Source: DUQU01 sp964481475 (lineage in GTDB: Bacteria > Bacillota_I > Bacilli_A > Acholeplasmatales > UBA5453). Taken from it: a stretch of 6,900 nucleotides of DNA. Every line of letters starts with the position of its first letter. The first letter of the stretch is position 1. Under the pieces are notes generated by a model that saw only the letters and a list, made by a program, of their open reading frames with translations, was not told the origin of the DNA and did not search any database. The DNA is taken from contig CAYZTG010000032.1 of assembly GCA_964481475.1 (NCBI GenBank), positions 1 to 6,900 of the forward strand, written 5' to 3'. The position numbers were made by a program, and so were the translations under genes. Of this stretch, positions 1 to 6,411 are shown in pieces.

Positions 1-440
1 AAAAAGTTCGTTTTACATATGGTGTTAGTGAAAAGCAATTTTTAAAAACATTTAATGAAGCGAATAAAATGGCTGGAATTCATGGTGAAAACTTTATTAA
101 ACTATTAGAAAGTAGACTTGATAACGTTGTTTATCGTATTGGTTTTGCTAATACAAGAGCGCAAGCTAGACAACTTGTTAATCATGGTCACATTTTAGTA
201 GATGGACAAAAAGTAGATATTCCATCATTCCGTTTAATGCCTGGTCAAGTTGTATCACTTAAAGAATCTTCAAAAAACTTAAAAATTGTTCTACATGCTT
301 TAGAATCAATCGTTTTAAGAAAAGATTTCATCAGTTTTGATGAAGTCAAAAATGAAGGAACTTTTGTTAGATACCCAGATAGAAATGAAGTCTTACCAGA
401 AATTAAAGAAAATTTAATTGTTGAATTTTACAACAGATAA
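1..440 (+). CDS. rpsD: 30S ribosomal protein S4, 5'-truncated by window edge
   Basis: S4 is a primary 16S rRNA-binding protein that nucleates assembly of the small ribosomal subunit. The reading frame is open from base 3 to the TAA at 438-440, giving about 145 residues, the C-terminal three quarters of a protein usually near 200 residues. The start lies outside the window; the first in-frame ATG at 69 is internal, because the residues before it (KVRFTYGVSEKQFLKTF) already match the S4 family. The S4-type RNA-binding domain is visible from LESRLDNVVYRIGF through TRAQARQLVNHGHILVDG, and the typical ending RYPDR...LIVEFYNR is intact. The gene converges on tpiA and ends in a shared terminator. 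In many Firmicutes S4 represses its own mRNA through the leader; that leader is outside the window, so this cannot be judged. Identification is very secure. Confidence 0.97.
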   Translation, partial: KVRFTYGVSEKQFLKTFNEANKMAGIHGENFIKLLESRLDNVVYRIGFANTRAQARQLVNHGHILVDGQKVDIPSFRLMPGQVVSLKESSKNLKIVLHALESIVLRKDFISFDEVKNEGTFVRYPDRNEVLPEIKENLIVEFYNR

Positions 441-443
441 AAG

Positions 444-470
444 AAAAATCCCAGAAATGGGATTTTTTTT
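444..470. terminator. Bidirectional intrinsic terminator between rpsD and tpiA
   Basis: A perfect 10-bp stem, AAAAATCCCA (444-453) pairing with TGGGATTTTT (458-467), closes a GAAA loop, which is a stable GNRA tetraloop. Eight T residues (463-470) follow on the + strand, starting 3 bases after the rpsD stop. On the minus strand the same hairpin is followed by TTTTTCTTTT, so it can also end the tpiA operon transcript, whose stop codon lies about 20 bases away. Confidence 0.93.
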
Positions 471-487
471 AACATTAATTTTATATA

Positions 488-1246
488 TTATTTATCTCTT
501 GCAGCGTTAACTAAACTTAGAAAGCTAGTTGGTTCTAAAGAGGCTCCGCCTACTAAAGCTCCATCAATGTTTGGTTCTTTTAATAACTCTTTAATGTTAT
601 TTGGTGTCACTGAACCTCCGTAGAGAATTCTAATTTTGTCAGCGACTTCTTTTGTATAAAGATTAGAAAGAACGTTTCTAATTTCTTTAATTGTTTCTTC
701 TGCTTGTTCTGGAGTTGCTGTTTTACCAGTACCTATCGCCCAAATTGGTTCATATGCGACAATTACTTCTGCTGCTTGCTTAGCTGTTAAATTATTAAAA
801 GCTTTAATGATTTGATTTTTAATATGATCATTTGTTTCATTTGCTTCTCTAATTGAAAGTGTTTCTCCTACACATAAAATTGCTTTTAGGGAATAACTAA
901 ATGATGCTAATAGTTTTTTGTTAACTGCTTCATCAGTTTCATTAAACATTTCTCTTCTTTCGCTGTGGCCAATAATAACATAAGTTACTCCGGTTGTTTC
1001 TAATAATCTTGGCGAAGTTTCCCCTGTAAAAGCTCCTGAAAGTTCATAGTGCATATTTTGCGCACCTATTTTTAAATTTTCACCTTGTCTTTTAACTAAA
1101 TCTCTCAATAAAACATCATTCGCACAAATAACTGTTTCTACTTTATTCACAGTTGGTACTTCTTGGTTTACTGTATAAATGAATTGTAAAGCCTCATCTC
1201 TTGTTTTATTCATTTTCCAATTTCCTGCAATAACAGGTACTCTCAT
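488..1246 (-). CDS. tpiA: Triosephosphate isomerase
   Basis: TpiA interconverts dihydroxyacetone phosphate and glyceraldehyde 3-phosphate in cytoplasmic glycolysis. The 252-residue length is normal for the family, a single TIM barrel that works as a dimer. Catalytic residues are all present: N9 and K11 in GNWKMNK, H94 in IIGHSERR, and E166 in VAYEPIWAIGTGKTA, which also forms the flexible lid loop. The phosphate-binding GGS (210-212) and GGASL (233-237) are intact. The ATG at 1246 is preceded by a strong ribosome site, AGAAGGAG at 1256-1263, 9 bases upstream, and the protein begins at the expected point before the first beta strand. It is the last gene of the pgk operon, 27 bases after the XRE/cupin regulator, and no separate promoter stands out in that gap. 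The gene looks fully functional. Confidence 0.98.
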   Translation of the reverse strand: MRVPVIAGNWKMNKTRDEALQFIYTVNQEVPTVNKVETVICANDVLLRDLVKRQGENLKIGAQNMHYELSGAFTGETSPRLLETTGVTYVIIGHSERREMFNETDEAVNKKLLASFSYSLKAILCVGETLSIREANETNDHIKNQIIKAFNNLTAKQAAEVIVAYEPIWAIGTGKTATPEQAEETIKEIRNVLSNLYTKEVADKIRILYGGSVTPNNIKELLKEPNIDGALVGGASLEPTSFLSLVNAARDK

Positions 1247-1255
1247 TTTAATCTA

Positions 1256-1263
1256 CTCCTTCT
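1256..1263 (-). promoter_or_regulatory. Ribosome binding site of tpiA
   Basis: On the minus strand the sequence reads AGAAGGAG, ending 9 bases before the tpiA ATG. It lies in the 27-base gap after the upstream regulator, so tpiA can be translated independently, unlike the regulator, which appears coupled to pgk. Confidence 0.85.
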
Positions 1264-1273
1264 AATTACTTCT

Positions 1274-1813
1274 TTAAAACATGGGTGGTGTTGAGACCCA
1301 TAATATTTTTGCTGGTTTGTCACTATTATTGATTAAATAATGTTCTTTATTTGCTAAATAATAAAATGACTCTCCTTTTTTAATTATATATCTTTTCTTA
1401 TTTAATACAAGGACTACTTCACCTTCTAATAAATAACCAAACTCTTCTCCCGGGTGTGGATCATCAACTACTGATGTCCCTCCTGGTTCAATTTCAATAA
1501 TAATTGGTTCCATCTCATATTTTAATGCATTTGGAACTATCCAACTAATCATATGCTTTAAGGAGTCGTTTTCTTGAATGAAAAAGTCTTCCTTAGAATG
1601 GACAACTTGTTCATCGGTATTAGTATTAAAAAAATCAAAGGGATTCGTGCCTAAAACATCAAGCAAGGAAAAAAACGTCTCCATTGATGGGCTGGAAATA
1701 TTTCTTTCTATTTGAGAAATATAACCTTTAGTTAACTCCAGTCGATTTGCTAGATCTTGTTGTGTTAATCCATTTTCTAATCTTAACTGCTTTAATTTAC
1801 TACCTACATCCAT
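1274..1813 (-). CDS. XRE-family transcriptional regulator with C-terminal cupin sensor domain
   Basis: This is a 179-residue cytoplasmic DNA-binding regulator. Residues about 5-62 form an XRE/Cro-type helix-turn-helix domain; the motif runs from LTQQDLANRLELTKGYISQI to about residue 38. Residues about 103-176 form a small-molecule-binding cupin barrel. Cupin motif 1 is visible as DPH120, E124 and G131, and motif 2 as G147 and H158, so part of a metal or ligand site is kept while the first motif-1 histidine is an aspartate. The architecture and the ending ILWVSTPPMF resemble, from memory, regulators found beside potABCD polyamine transporter genes in Firmicutes; no such genes are in this window, so the ligand is unknown. 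The ATG overlaps the pgk stop codon by one base (TAATG, 1811-1815) and has no clear ribosome site, implying coupled translation. Its place between pgk and tpiA is unusual. Confidence 0.93.
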   Translation of the reverse strand: MDVGSKLKQLRLENGLTQQDLANRLELTKGYISQIERNISSPSMETFFSLLDVLGTNPFDFFNTNTDEQVVHSKEDFFIQENDSLKHMISWIVPNALKYEMEPIIIEIEPGGTSVVDDPHPGEEFGYLLEGEVVLVLNKKRYIIKKGESFYYLANKEHYLINNSDKPAKILWVSTPPMF

Positions 1814-1815
1814 TA
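1811..1815 (-). promoter_or_regulatory. TAATG stop/start overlap coupling pgk to the regulator
   Basis: The pgk stop codon TAA (1815-1813) shares its last A with the ATG (1813-1811) of the regulator. The bases before the ATG are the last pgk codons (for Cys-Val-Ser-Asn-Lys) and contain no purine-rich ribosome site. Termination-reinitiation is therefore the likely way the regulator is translated, tying its level to that of pgk. The overlap is seen; the coupling is inferred. Confidence 0.75.
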
Positions 1816-3006
1816 CTTATTACTAACACATTCAACGCCAGGCAATTTTTTGCCCTCCATATATTCAAGTGCTGCACCGCCACCTGTAGAAATATGGGAA
1901 AAAGCATTTTCATAACCAAAATTAATTGCTGCTGAGGCTGAATCTCCACCACCTATAATTGTAATAGCTTCTTTGTTAGCTTTTAATGCTTCTAAGATAC
2001 CTTTAGTACCTAATGAAAAATTTTCAAACTCAAACACTCCCATTGGGCCATTCCAAATAATAGTTTTTGCTTCTTGTAAAACATTAGTAAATAGTTCAAT
2101 CGTCTTAGGGCCAATATCCAAACTCATTTCACCTTCTTGTAAACTTTCAATTGGACCAAAATGAGTCGGTTTTTCATCTTTAAACTGAGTTGTAAAAGCA
2201 AAATCTATTGGTAAAACTATTTTATCCTTACCTTCGTGATATAGTTTTAATGCTAAATCAACCTTATCTAATTCCACTAAAGAACTACCCACATCATGAC
2301 CTAAGGCTTTCAAAAATGTGTAAGCCATTCCTCCACCAATAACTACTTTATCAGCAACTTTCAATAAATTTTCAATAACTAAGATTTTATCACTTACTTT
2401 AGCTCCGCCTAAAACAGCCATAAATGGTCTTTTTGGATTGGATACTGCATTACCAATAAAACTAATCTCTTTTTCAAGTAAAAAGCCGGCTGCACAGCTG
2501 CCGAGATGAGTTGCAATTCCAACATTACTAGCATGAGCCCTATGTGCTGTCCCAAAAGCGTCATTAACAAATAAATCGCCTAAACTCGCCCAATATTCCC
2601 CTAATTCAGCATTATTCTTAGATTCTTTATTACCATCAATATCTTCAAATCTAGTATTTTCTACTAATAGAACTTCACCATTTTTTAAATGTTTAACTTC
2701 TGACTCTAATAATTTCCCTCTTGTTTCTGGAACAAAAGCCACTTCTTTTTCTAATAATTCTTCAAGTTTAACTTTAACGATGTATAAAGAGTTGCTCTTT
2801 TTATCTTCAACTGTCTTAACTCTTCCTAAATGTGAAAACAAAATTGCTTTACCACCGTTTTCAATTACATATTTAATTGTCGGTAGGGCAGCTTTAATCC
2901 TATTGTCATCTGTAATTACTCCATCAACAATAGGAACGTTAAAATCAACTCTAATTAAAACCTTTTTTCCTTGCACATTCAAATCTCTTAATGTTAGTTT
3001 ACTCAT
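1813..3006 (-). CDS. pgk: Phosphoglycerate kinase
   Basis: Pgk transfers the acyl phosphate of 1,3-bisphosphoglycerate to ADP, making ATP and 3-phosphoglycerate in cytoplasmic glycolysis. With the ATG at 3006 the protein has 397 residues, normal for bacterial Pgk. The N-terminal domain has the substrate loop RVDFNVP (D21, N23), R36, SHLGR (58-62), ENTRF with R119, and AHRAHAS with R156. The C-terminal nucleotide domain has LGGAKVSDK (199-207), IGGGMAYTF, WNGPMGVFE and GGGDSA (352-357). A TTG four codons upstream at 3018 is in frame, but those codons are the ribosome site GGAGGAG itself, so the ATG was chosen. It is the first gene of an operon with the XRE/cupin regulator and tpiA; gapA, a frequent partner, is not in the window. 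An extended -10 promoter lies just upstream. Confidence 0.98.
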   Translation of the reverse strand: MSKLTLRDLNVQGKKVLIRVDFNVPIVDGVITDDNRIKAALPTIKYVIENGGKAILFSHLGRVKTVEDKKSNSLYIVKVKLEELLEKEVAFVPETRGKLLESEVKHLKNGEVLLVENTRFEDIDGNKESKNNAELGEYWASLGDLFVNDAFGTAHRAHASNVGIATHLGSCAAGFLLEKEISFIGNAVSNPKRPFMAVLGGAKVSDKILVIENLLKVADKVVIGGGMAYTFLKALGHDVGSSLVELDKVDLALKLYHEGKDKIVLPIDFAFTTQFKDEKPTHFGPIESLQEGEMSLDIGPKTIELFTNVLQEAKTIIWNGPMGVFEFENFSLGTKGILEALKANKEAITIIGGGDSASAAINFGYENAFSHISTGGGAALEYMEGKKLPGVECVSNK

Positions 3007-3009
3007 ATA

Positions 3010-3016
3010 CTCCTCC
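3010..3016 (-). promoter_or_regulatory. Ribosome binding site that fixes the pgk start
   Basis: The minus strand reads GGAGGAG then TAT and ATG. The GGAGG core ends 5 bases before the ATG at 3006. Because these bases would be codons 2-3 of the longer TTG version, they argue that translation starts at the ATG. Confidence 0.88.
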
Positions 3017-3026
3017 AAATATTTAC

Positions 3027-3042
3027 TTTTGATTTTTCAAAA
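3027..3042. promoter_or_regulatory. Candidate operator: inverted repeat over the predicted pgk start site
   Basis: TTTTGA (3027-3032) and TCAAAA (3037-3042) form perfect 6-bp half-sites around a TTTT spacer. The repeat begins 3 bases downstream of the predicted -10 box and covers the expected transcription start near 3038. It has the size and symmetry of a site for a small dimeric helix-turn-helix repressor, and the operon carries one. In DNA this AT-rich a 6-bp inverted repeat can arise by chance. Confidence 0.3.
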
Positions 3043-3044
3043 TA

Positions 3045-3053
3045 ATTATAACA
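3045..3053 (-). promoter_or_regulatory. Extended -10 promoter of the pgk operon
   Basis: The minus strand reads TGTTATAAT, a perfect TATAAT -10 box (3050-3045) with the TG extension one base upstream. No good TTGACA-like -35 box lies 16-18 bases further up, which extended -10 promoters can do without. The predicted start near 3038 gives a leader of about 30 bases with the ribosome site in it. The position in the 90-base gap between the lipoprotein and pgk genes fits an independent operon promoter. Confidence 0.75.
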
Positions 3054-3096
3054 TTTTTAGTTATCCAATTCTATAATTCTTGTAATGAAAATGGTA

Positions 3097-5892
3097 TCAT
3101 TTGGTTTTGAAAATGTTTTGTAAAACTGTCTCATTGTAGAGATTTGTAATACTTATTTCATGATCTGGCTTAACTCCATACTCATTATCAATATATTTAT
3201 AAGGGTCAGTTTCGGTCCCTGTTCCCTTTCTTAAGGCAGAGAGATTATTACTACTCATAATAAAAGCCGTTCCGCTTGGAAGTAAGATTGGAGTTATTGA
3301 ACTAGTTCCCCCACCTGTCTGAGTTCCAACAATTAATCCTAAATTGTTTTCTTTAAAGATCGTTGCCATCGAGTTTGCTGCACTAAATGTGTGTGCTGAT
3401 ACTAATAGTGACCAATTAAGATGAGCATAACTAGTAACTCCGTCAATATAAACATAAGTACTACCCCCTGCACCTGTTCCTCTATCATAAGATGAAACTC
3501 TAAATGGTTTATCGGTAATAAACCCTAAAACACGATATAATGCTCCAACATTACCACCACCATTCCATGTTAAATCTAGTGTGACATTTTTTGTTGTTGG
3601 TTTTTCTTTAAAAATTACCTTCAAAGTATTTTCCATATAAACTGCACTATCGGCTTTAATTAAATCTTTTATATTTCCTTGGATTGGCCATCCGTGTGCA
3701 TAAGTTTCTGGCTCATCCTTATCAGTAATACCTAAATAAAACACTTCATACTTTTCATCATAATTAATTAAAAGAAAATATTGTTTATTATCCACATTTA
3801 TTTTAAAATAACCATTTCCTTTGTATTCTGTAGTTGAGCTATTTAAAATATGTTCAAATCCTTTACTAATCAATAAATCAGTATATGTCTGTAAAAAGTT
3901 CTTATTAACTCCGTCAACTAATATTTCCACGGTATTATTTTTAACATCACTATTTTGATAATAATAATATTTACTTCCGTTAGTAATAGGGGGAAGGAAA
4001 TCATTTTTAAGATCTTTAAGTTTTAAAATTTTATTAATTATTTCTTTTTCAAAAACAGTCGTTTCTTCAATATCTGCTGTTAAAAAATCATCTAAAATTA
4101 ATACTGCGTGCTCATTATTAATGAACCAATAATCAGGTCTACTCTTAGAACTTGCTGCCCACTGTGAACTTGTAATACCACTTCTACCCCATTTTTTCTC
4201 AATTGCATCATCAACATAAACATAAGCATCATAATACCACTTAATGAATCTTGTTCCATAATCATTTAGGTTACTTAAAGAAGGCCCTAACCATTTAGGA
4301 TCATTAAAGTAAGATGGATAACCAAAACTTGTATGTGGTTCATCAATATCTTTTATAATAAGTGTAGATAATGCATTATCAAAAATTCTTGGACTAGTAC
4401 TTAATAGTTTCTCTTGATAATTTTCTAAAATAGTATAATAACTCCCAACTTTCATAATATCTTTTAACCCATAAAAATAATCCAAATTAAAAGCTAACAT
4501 ATGATAATTATGGCCAACTAAATCGACCGGTAGATCTTTTCTGTTGTAACTGCTTTTTTTCATCGTTTGATATTCATCAGAATCTTCATCAGGAAGTGCA
4601 TATATTCCATATAAATTATCGCCATTAAAATAAACATTATAATAACTAGAGCCAGCAAATAATTGGTTTACTAAATAAAATGGCAAAACTACCTCTTCTT
4701 CATAAACACCTGAATATAAACCATATTTATTTAACTCAAATACGACAGCTTTACCGTCTTCATAACTTGCATCAGCATTGTCATAATCATAAAAAATATG
4801 TCTGCCATAATTTGTTTCAGTTTCAAAAATATACGCCCAGAAAAAACCAGGATCATTAGTTTTAATTGTGTTCTTTAAAACATCAATCTCACAATTTAGG
4901 TGATATGTTTTATCTTCTTCTTCGTCATAATGATCATAACTTATTTTTAAATAATTATCCTTTTTCTTAAAAGTAAAATCAATGTTCGGATCAATAAATC
5001 CATCTAATAACTCTAAAAAATCAACTAACTTAACATAAGGAACATTACCTCTATTCTCATAAATTATATCAAGGGCACCCTCAGCAATATCATACTCAGT
5101 TGTTAAATTTTTAAACTGATATGTTTTAGCATTTTCAAGATATAATCTTTCTACTGGTTCGATAGTTAATACTATATTTAATACTTTTGTTTCAGTCCCA
5201 AGTTTAAATGTCCCAGTAACTTCTGTTTCAATTGCTTTTTCACCTTGTTTAGGAAATAAAATAATCCCATGACTATTTATTAAACTAGTATCATATTCCC
5301 ATGAAATCGTGCTACCATGAGCTTCACCAACCTTAGGGAAAGTAACTGAGTTAGTTATCCAAGTTAGATATTTTTCAGCAAGATACATATCCTCTTCAAT
5401 AGCCGTTAATTGCTTCCAAACCGCCTTTAAAGTAATAGCTCCTTTAACCAAAGTATTAAAATCATAAGTGTTTCCATCAAGTTGCCATTCTACTAAACCA
5501 TAGCCCTCTTTTTGAACATCTCTTGGCTTAATAACTTTAAAACCATCTTCAACTTCTTGAGAATCAACTGAACTGCCGCCATTCGTATCAAAGACTACTT
5601 TATATGTTATGATTTCTTTCCATTTGGCCACTAAAGTAAATGATCTTTTAACAGGCGTGTTAAAATCATATTCTTTACCTTTTAACTCCCAATAAAGGAA
5701 ACGATACCCTTCTTGATCAGGTTCATCTTCTGGTATGCTAACCAAATCTCCTTTTCTGACTTCTTTGTGTTCAATAACTAAATCGGTTCCTGTCTCAAAA
5801 CTAACTAAAAAGGTTTTGTTCCTACAACCCATTAATAACACTAAGCTACCAACAACAATTGATAATAATAAAAGTCTTTTAAAATGCTTCAT
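3097..5892 (-). CDS. Surface lipoprotein with InlB-type B-repeats and C-terminal S41-family peptidase domain
   Basis: A 931-residue predicted lipoprotein exposed on the outer face of the membrane. Residues 1-23 are a lipoprotein signal peptide: basic start, hydrophobic stretch, lipobox LMGC with C23. Residues about 27-92 and 96-160 are two InlB/Listeria-Bacteroides B-repeats, each ending in DFNT...LxAxWK. Residues about 163-245 look like a degenerate bacterial Ig-like domain. Residues 250-470 are unassigned. The peptidase part shows DEPHTSF with H520, LDLTWNGGG (772-780), HTFSAAN with candidate nucleophile S837, GTQTGGGTSS (856-865) and the S41-like tail YGVKPD (905-910). The lysine of CtpA-type enzymes (TxGKG) is absent, so a Ser/His mechanism as in tricorn/IRBP-like members is more likely, if it is active. 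The gene starts 4 bases after the peroxiredoxin-like gene and ends in TGA. Substrate unknown. Confidence 0.88.
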   Translation of the reverse strand: MKHFKRLLLLSIVVGSLVLLMGCRNKTFLVSFETGTDLVIEHKEVRKGDLVSIPEDEPDQEGYRFLYWELKGKEYDFNTPVKRSFTLVAKWKEIITYKVVFDTNGGSSVDSQEVEDGFKVIKPRDVQKEGYGLVEWQLDGNTYDFNTLVKGAITLKAVWKQLTAIEEDMYLAEKYLTWITNSVTFPKVGEAHGSTISWEYDTSLINSHGIILFPKQGEKAIETEVTGTFKLGTETKVLNIVLTIEPVERLYLENAKTYQFKNLTTEYDIAEGALDIIYENRGNVPYVKLVDFLELLDGFIDPNIDFTFKKKDNYLKISYDHYDEEEDKTYHLNCEIDVLKNTIKTNDPGFFWAYIFETETNYGRHIFYDYDNADASYEDGKAVVFELNKYGLYSGVYEEEVVLPFYLVNQLFAGSSYYNVYFNGDNLYGIYALPDEDSDEYQTMKKSSYNRKDLPVDLVGHNYHMLAFNLDYFYGLKDIMKVGSYYTILENYQEKLLSTSPRIFDNALSTLIIKDIDEPHTSFGYPSYFNDPKWLGPSLSNLNDYGTRFIKWYYDAYVYVDDAIEKKWGRSGITSSQWAASSKSRPDYWFINNEHAVLILDDFLTADIEETTVFEKEIINKILKLKDLKNDFLPPITNGSKYYYYQNSDVKNNTVEILVDGVNKNFLQTYTDLLISKGFEHILNSSTTEYKGNGYFKINVDNKQYFLLINYDEKYEVFYLGITDKDEPETYAHGWPIQGNIKDLIKADSAVYMENTLKVIFKEKPTTKNVTLDLTWNGGGNVGALYRVLGFITDKPFRVSSYDRGTGAGGSTYVYIDGVTSYAHLNWSLLVSAHTFSAANSMATIFKENNLGLIVGTQTGGGTSSITPILLPSGTAFIMSSNNLSALRKGTGTETDPYKYIDNEYGVKPDHEISITNLYNETVLQNIFKTK
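5413..5814 (-). repeat. Tandem pair of InlB-type B-repeats encoded in the lipoprotein gene
   Basis: The two coding units correspond to protein residues about 27-92 and 96-160. They share the pattern V-F-x-T-(G), a basic or acidic middle stretch, EGY followed by a W, YDFNT, VK, and L-x-A-x-WK. Unit 2 keeps the consensus FDTNGGS; unit 1 has FETGTD instead. The copies are diverged at DNA level, so this is an old protein-level duplication, not a recent DNA repeat. Such repeats act as stalks or binding modules on bacterial surface proteins. Confidence 0.8.
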
Positions 5893-5896
5893 TATT

Positions 5897-6355
5897 TCAC
5901 CCCTTCATTAAACATTTTTTTAAATATATAATTATTTCTTCAAGATGATAACTATCATTATCATCTAACCAAAAATTTGTAACAATATCATTTTCATCAA
6001 CTAAATAAATAGCTGTCTTTAAATATGCTATTTTCCTTTTTAAGTAAACATCACGATATGTAATTAAATTAAATTCTTTAGCGATTTCTACCTTATCATC
6101 ACTTAAAAAATAAAAATTACTCTTAAAATCCTTCTTCAAACTGTCATTAAAAATTAAAGAATCAAAGTTAATAAAAAAAACTTTAATTTTTAAATTATCT
6201 AATAGCACTTGATTACTTTTTAAAAGTACAATCATTTCTTCAATATCATCATTATAATTATTATAAAAACAAAAAAGCTTTTTATGATTTGTAAAAATAT
6301 TAATATCAAAGTAATTTGTAAATAGTTCTTTCTTGACAAGATCTCCACTTTTCAT
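5897..6355 (-). CDS. Peroxiredoxin-like (thioredoxin-fold) protein lacking the peroxidatic cysteine
   Basis: A 152-residue protein with no signal peptide. Its pattern follows BCP/AhpC-type peroxiredoxins: KSGDLV at 2-7 (family vGDxAP), the strand LFCFYNN at 27-33 (family vvLYFYP), a second strand KVFFINFDS (58-66), FYFLSDDKVEIAKEFNLI at 81-98 (family FPLLSDxDxxVAKxYGV), and TAIYLVDENDIVTNFW (114-129), like the family's STFLIDxDGxIxxxW strand. The position where the family has T-x-x-C is YNDDIEE (34-40), so the catalytic cysteine is missing. The only cysteines are C29, inside a strand, and C148, near the end; there is no CxxC. It is therefore probably not a peroxidase and may have a binding or structural role. 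The ATG at 6355 has a good ribosome site. The gene is 4 bases from the lipoprotein gene, as one operon. Family membership is inferred from pattern, not from a search. Confidence 0.65.
   Translation of the reverse strand: MKSGDLVKKELFTNYFDINIFTNHKKLFCFYNNYNDDIEEMIVLLKSNQVLLDNLKIKVFFINFDSLIFNDSLKKDFKSNFYFLSDDKVEIAKEFNLITYRDVYLKRKIAYLKTAIYLVDENDIVTNFWLDDNDSYHLEEIIIYLKKCLMKG
5898..5905 (-). promoter_or_regulatory. Ribosome binding site of the lipoprotein gene, inside the upstream gene
   Basis: The minus strand reads AAGGGGTGAAATAATG. The AAGGGGTG lies in the last Lys-Gly codons and the TGA stop of the peroxiredoxin-like gene, 5 bases before the lipoprotein ATG at 5892. This supports the chosen start and ties translation of the two genes together. 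Confidence 0.75.
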
Positions 6356-6361
6356 ATAAAA

Positions 6362-6370
6362 ACCACCTTT
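6362..6370 (-). promoter_or_regulatory. Ribosome binding site of the peroxiredoxin-like gene
   Basis: The minus strand reads AAAGGTGGT, close to the AAGGAGG consensus, ending 6 bases before the ATG at 6355. It supports this start. It also contrasts with the ComK-like gene upstream, which has no such site. Confidence 0.75.
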
Positions 6371-6411
6371 ACATTAATATATCATTATTCGATAAAAATA
6401 TATATTGTTTT

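Noticed and set aside
3007..3018. Longer pgk start at the TTG at 3018 (401-residue version).
   Set aside because: The added codons are the ribosome binding site GGAGGAG itself, and the family's usual N-terminus begins at the ATG at 3006.
1747..3076. Plus-strand open frames at 1747-1935, 1973-2164 and 2780-3076.
   Set aside because: They lie almost entirely opposite pgk and the regulator gene, have no protein-like features, and are shadows of the real coding strand.
3019..3096. Terminator for the lipoprotein gene in the gap before pgk.
   Set aside because: No GC-containing stem followed by a T-run is present. The transcript may read through into pgk or end by another means.
3097..5899. UGA read as tryptophan, as in mycoplasmas, extending the lipoprotein and peroxiredoxin-like proteins.
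   Set aside because: Read-through would add only short tails without family meaning and would run the peroxiredoxin-like gene into the next gene; both TGAs sit where a stop is expected.
6376..6384. Extended -10-like TGATATATT upstream of the peroxiredoxin-like gene as its promoter.
   Set aside because: Its predicted start would fall at the edge of the ribosome site (6362-6370), leaving a leader of about 14 bases, and no -35 box is visible. Possible, but not supported well enough to list.
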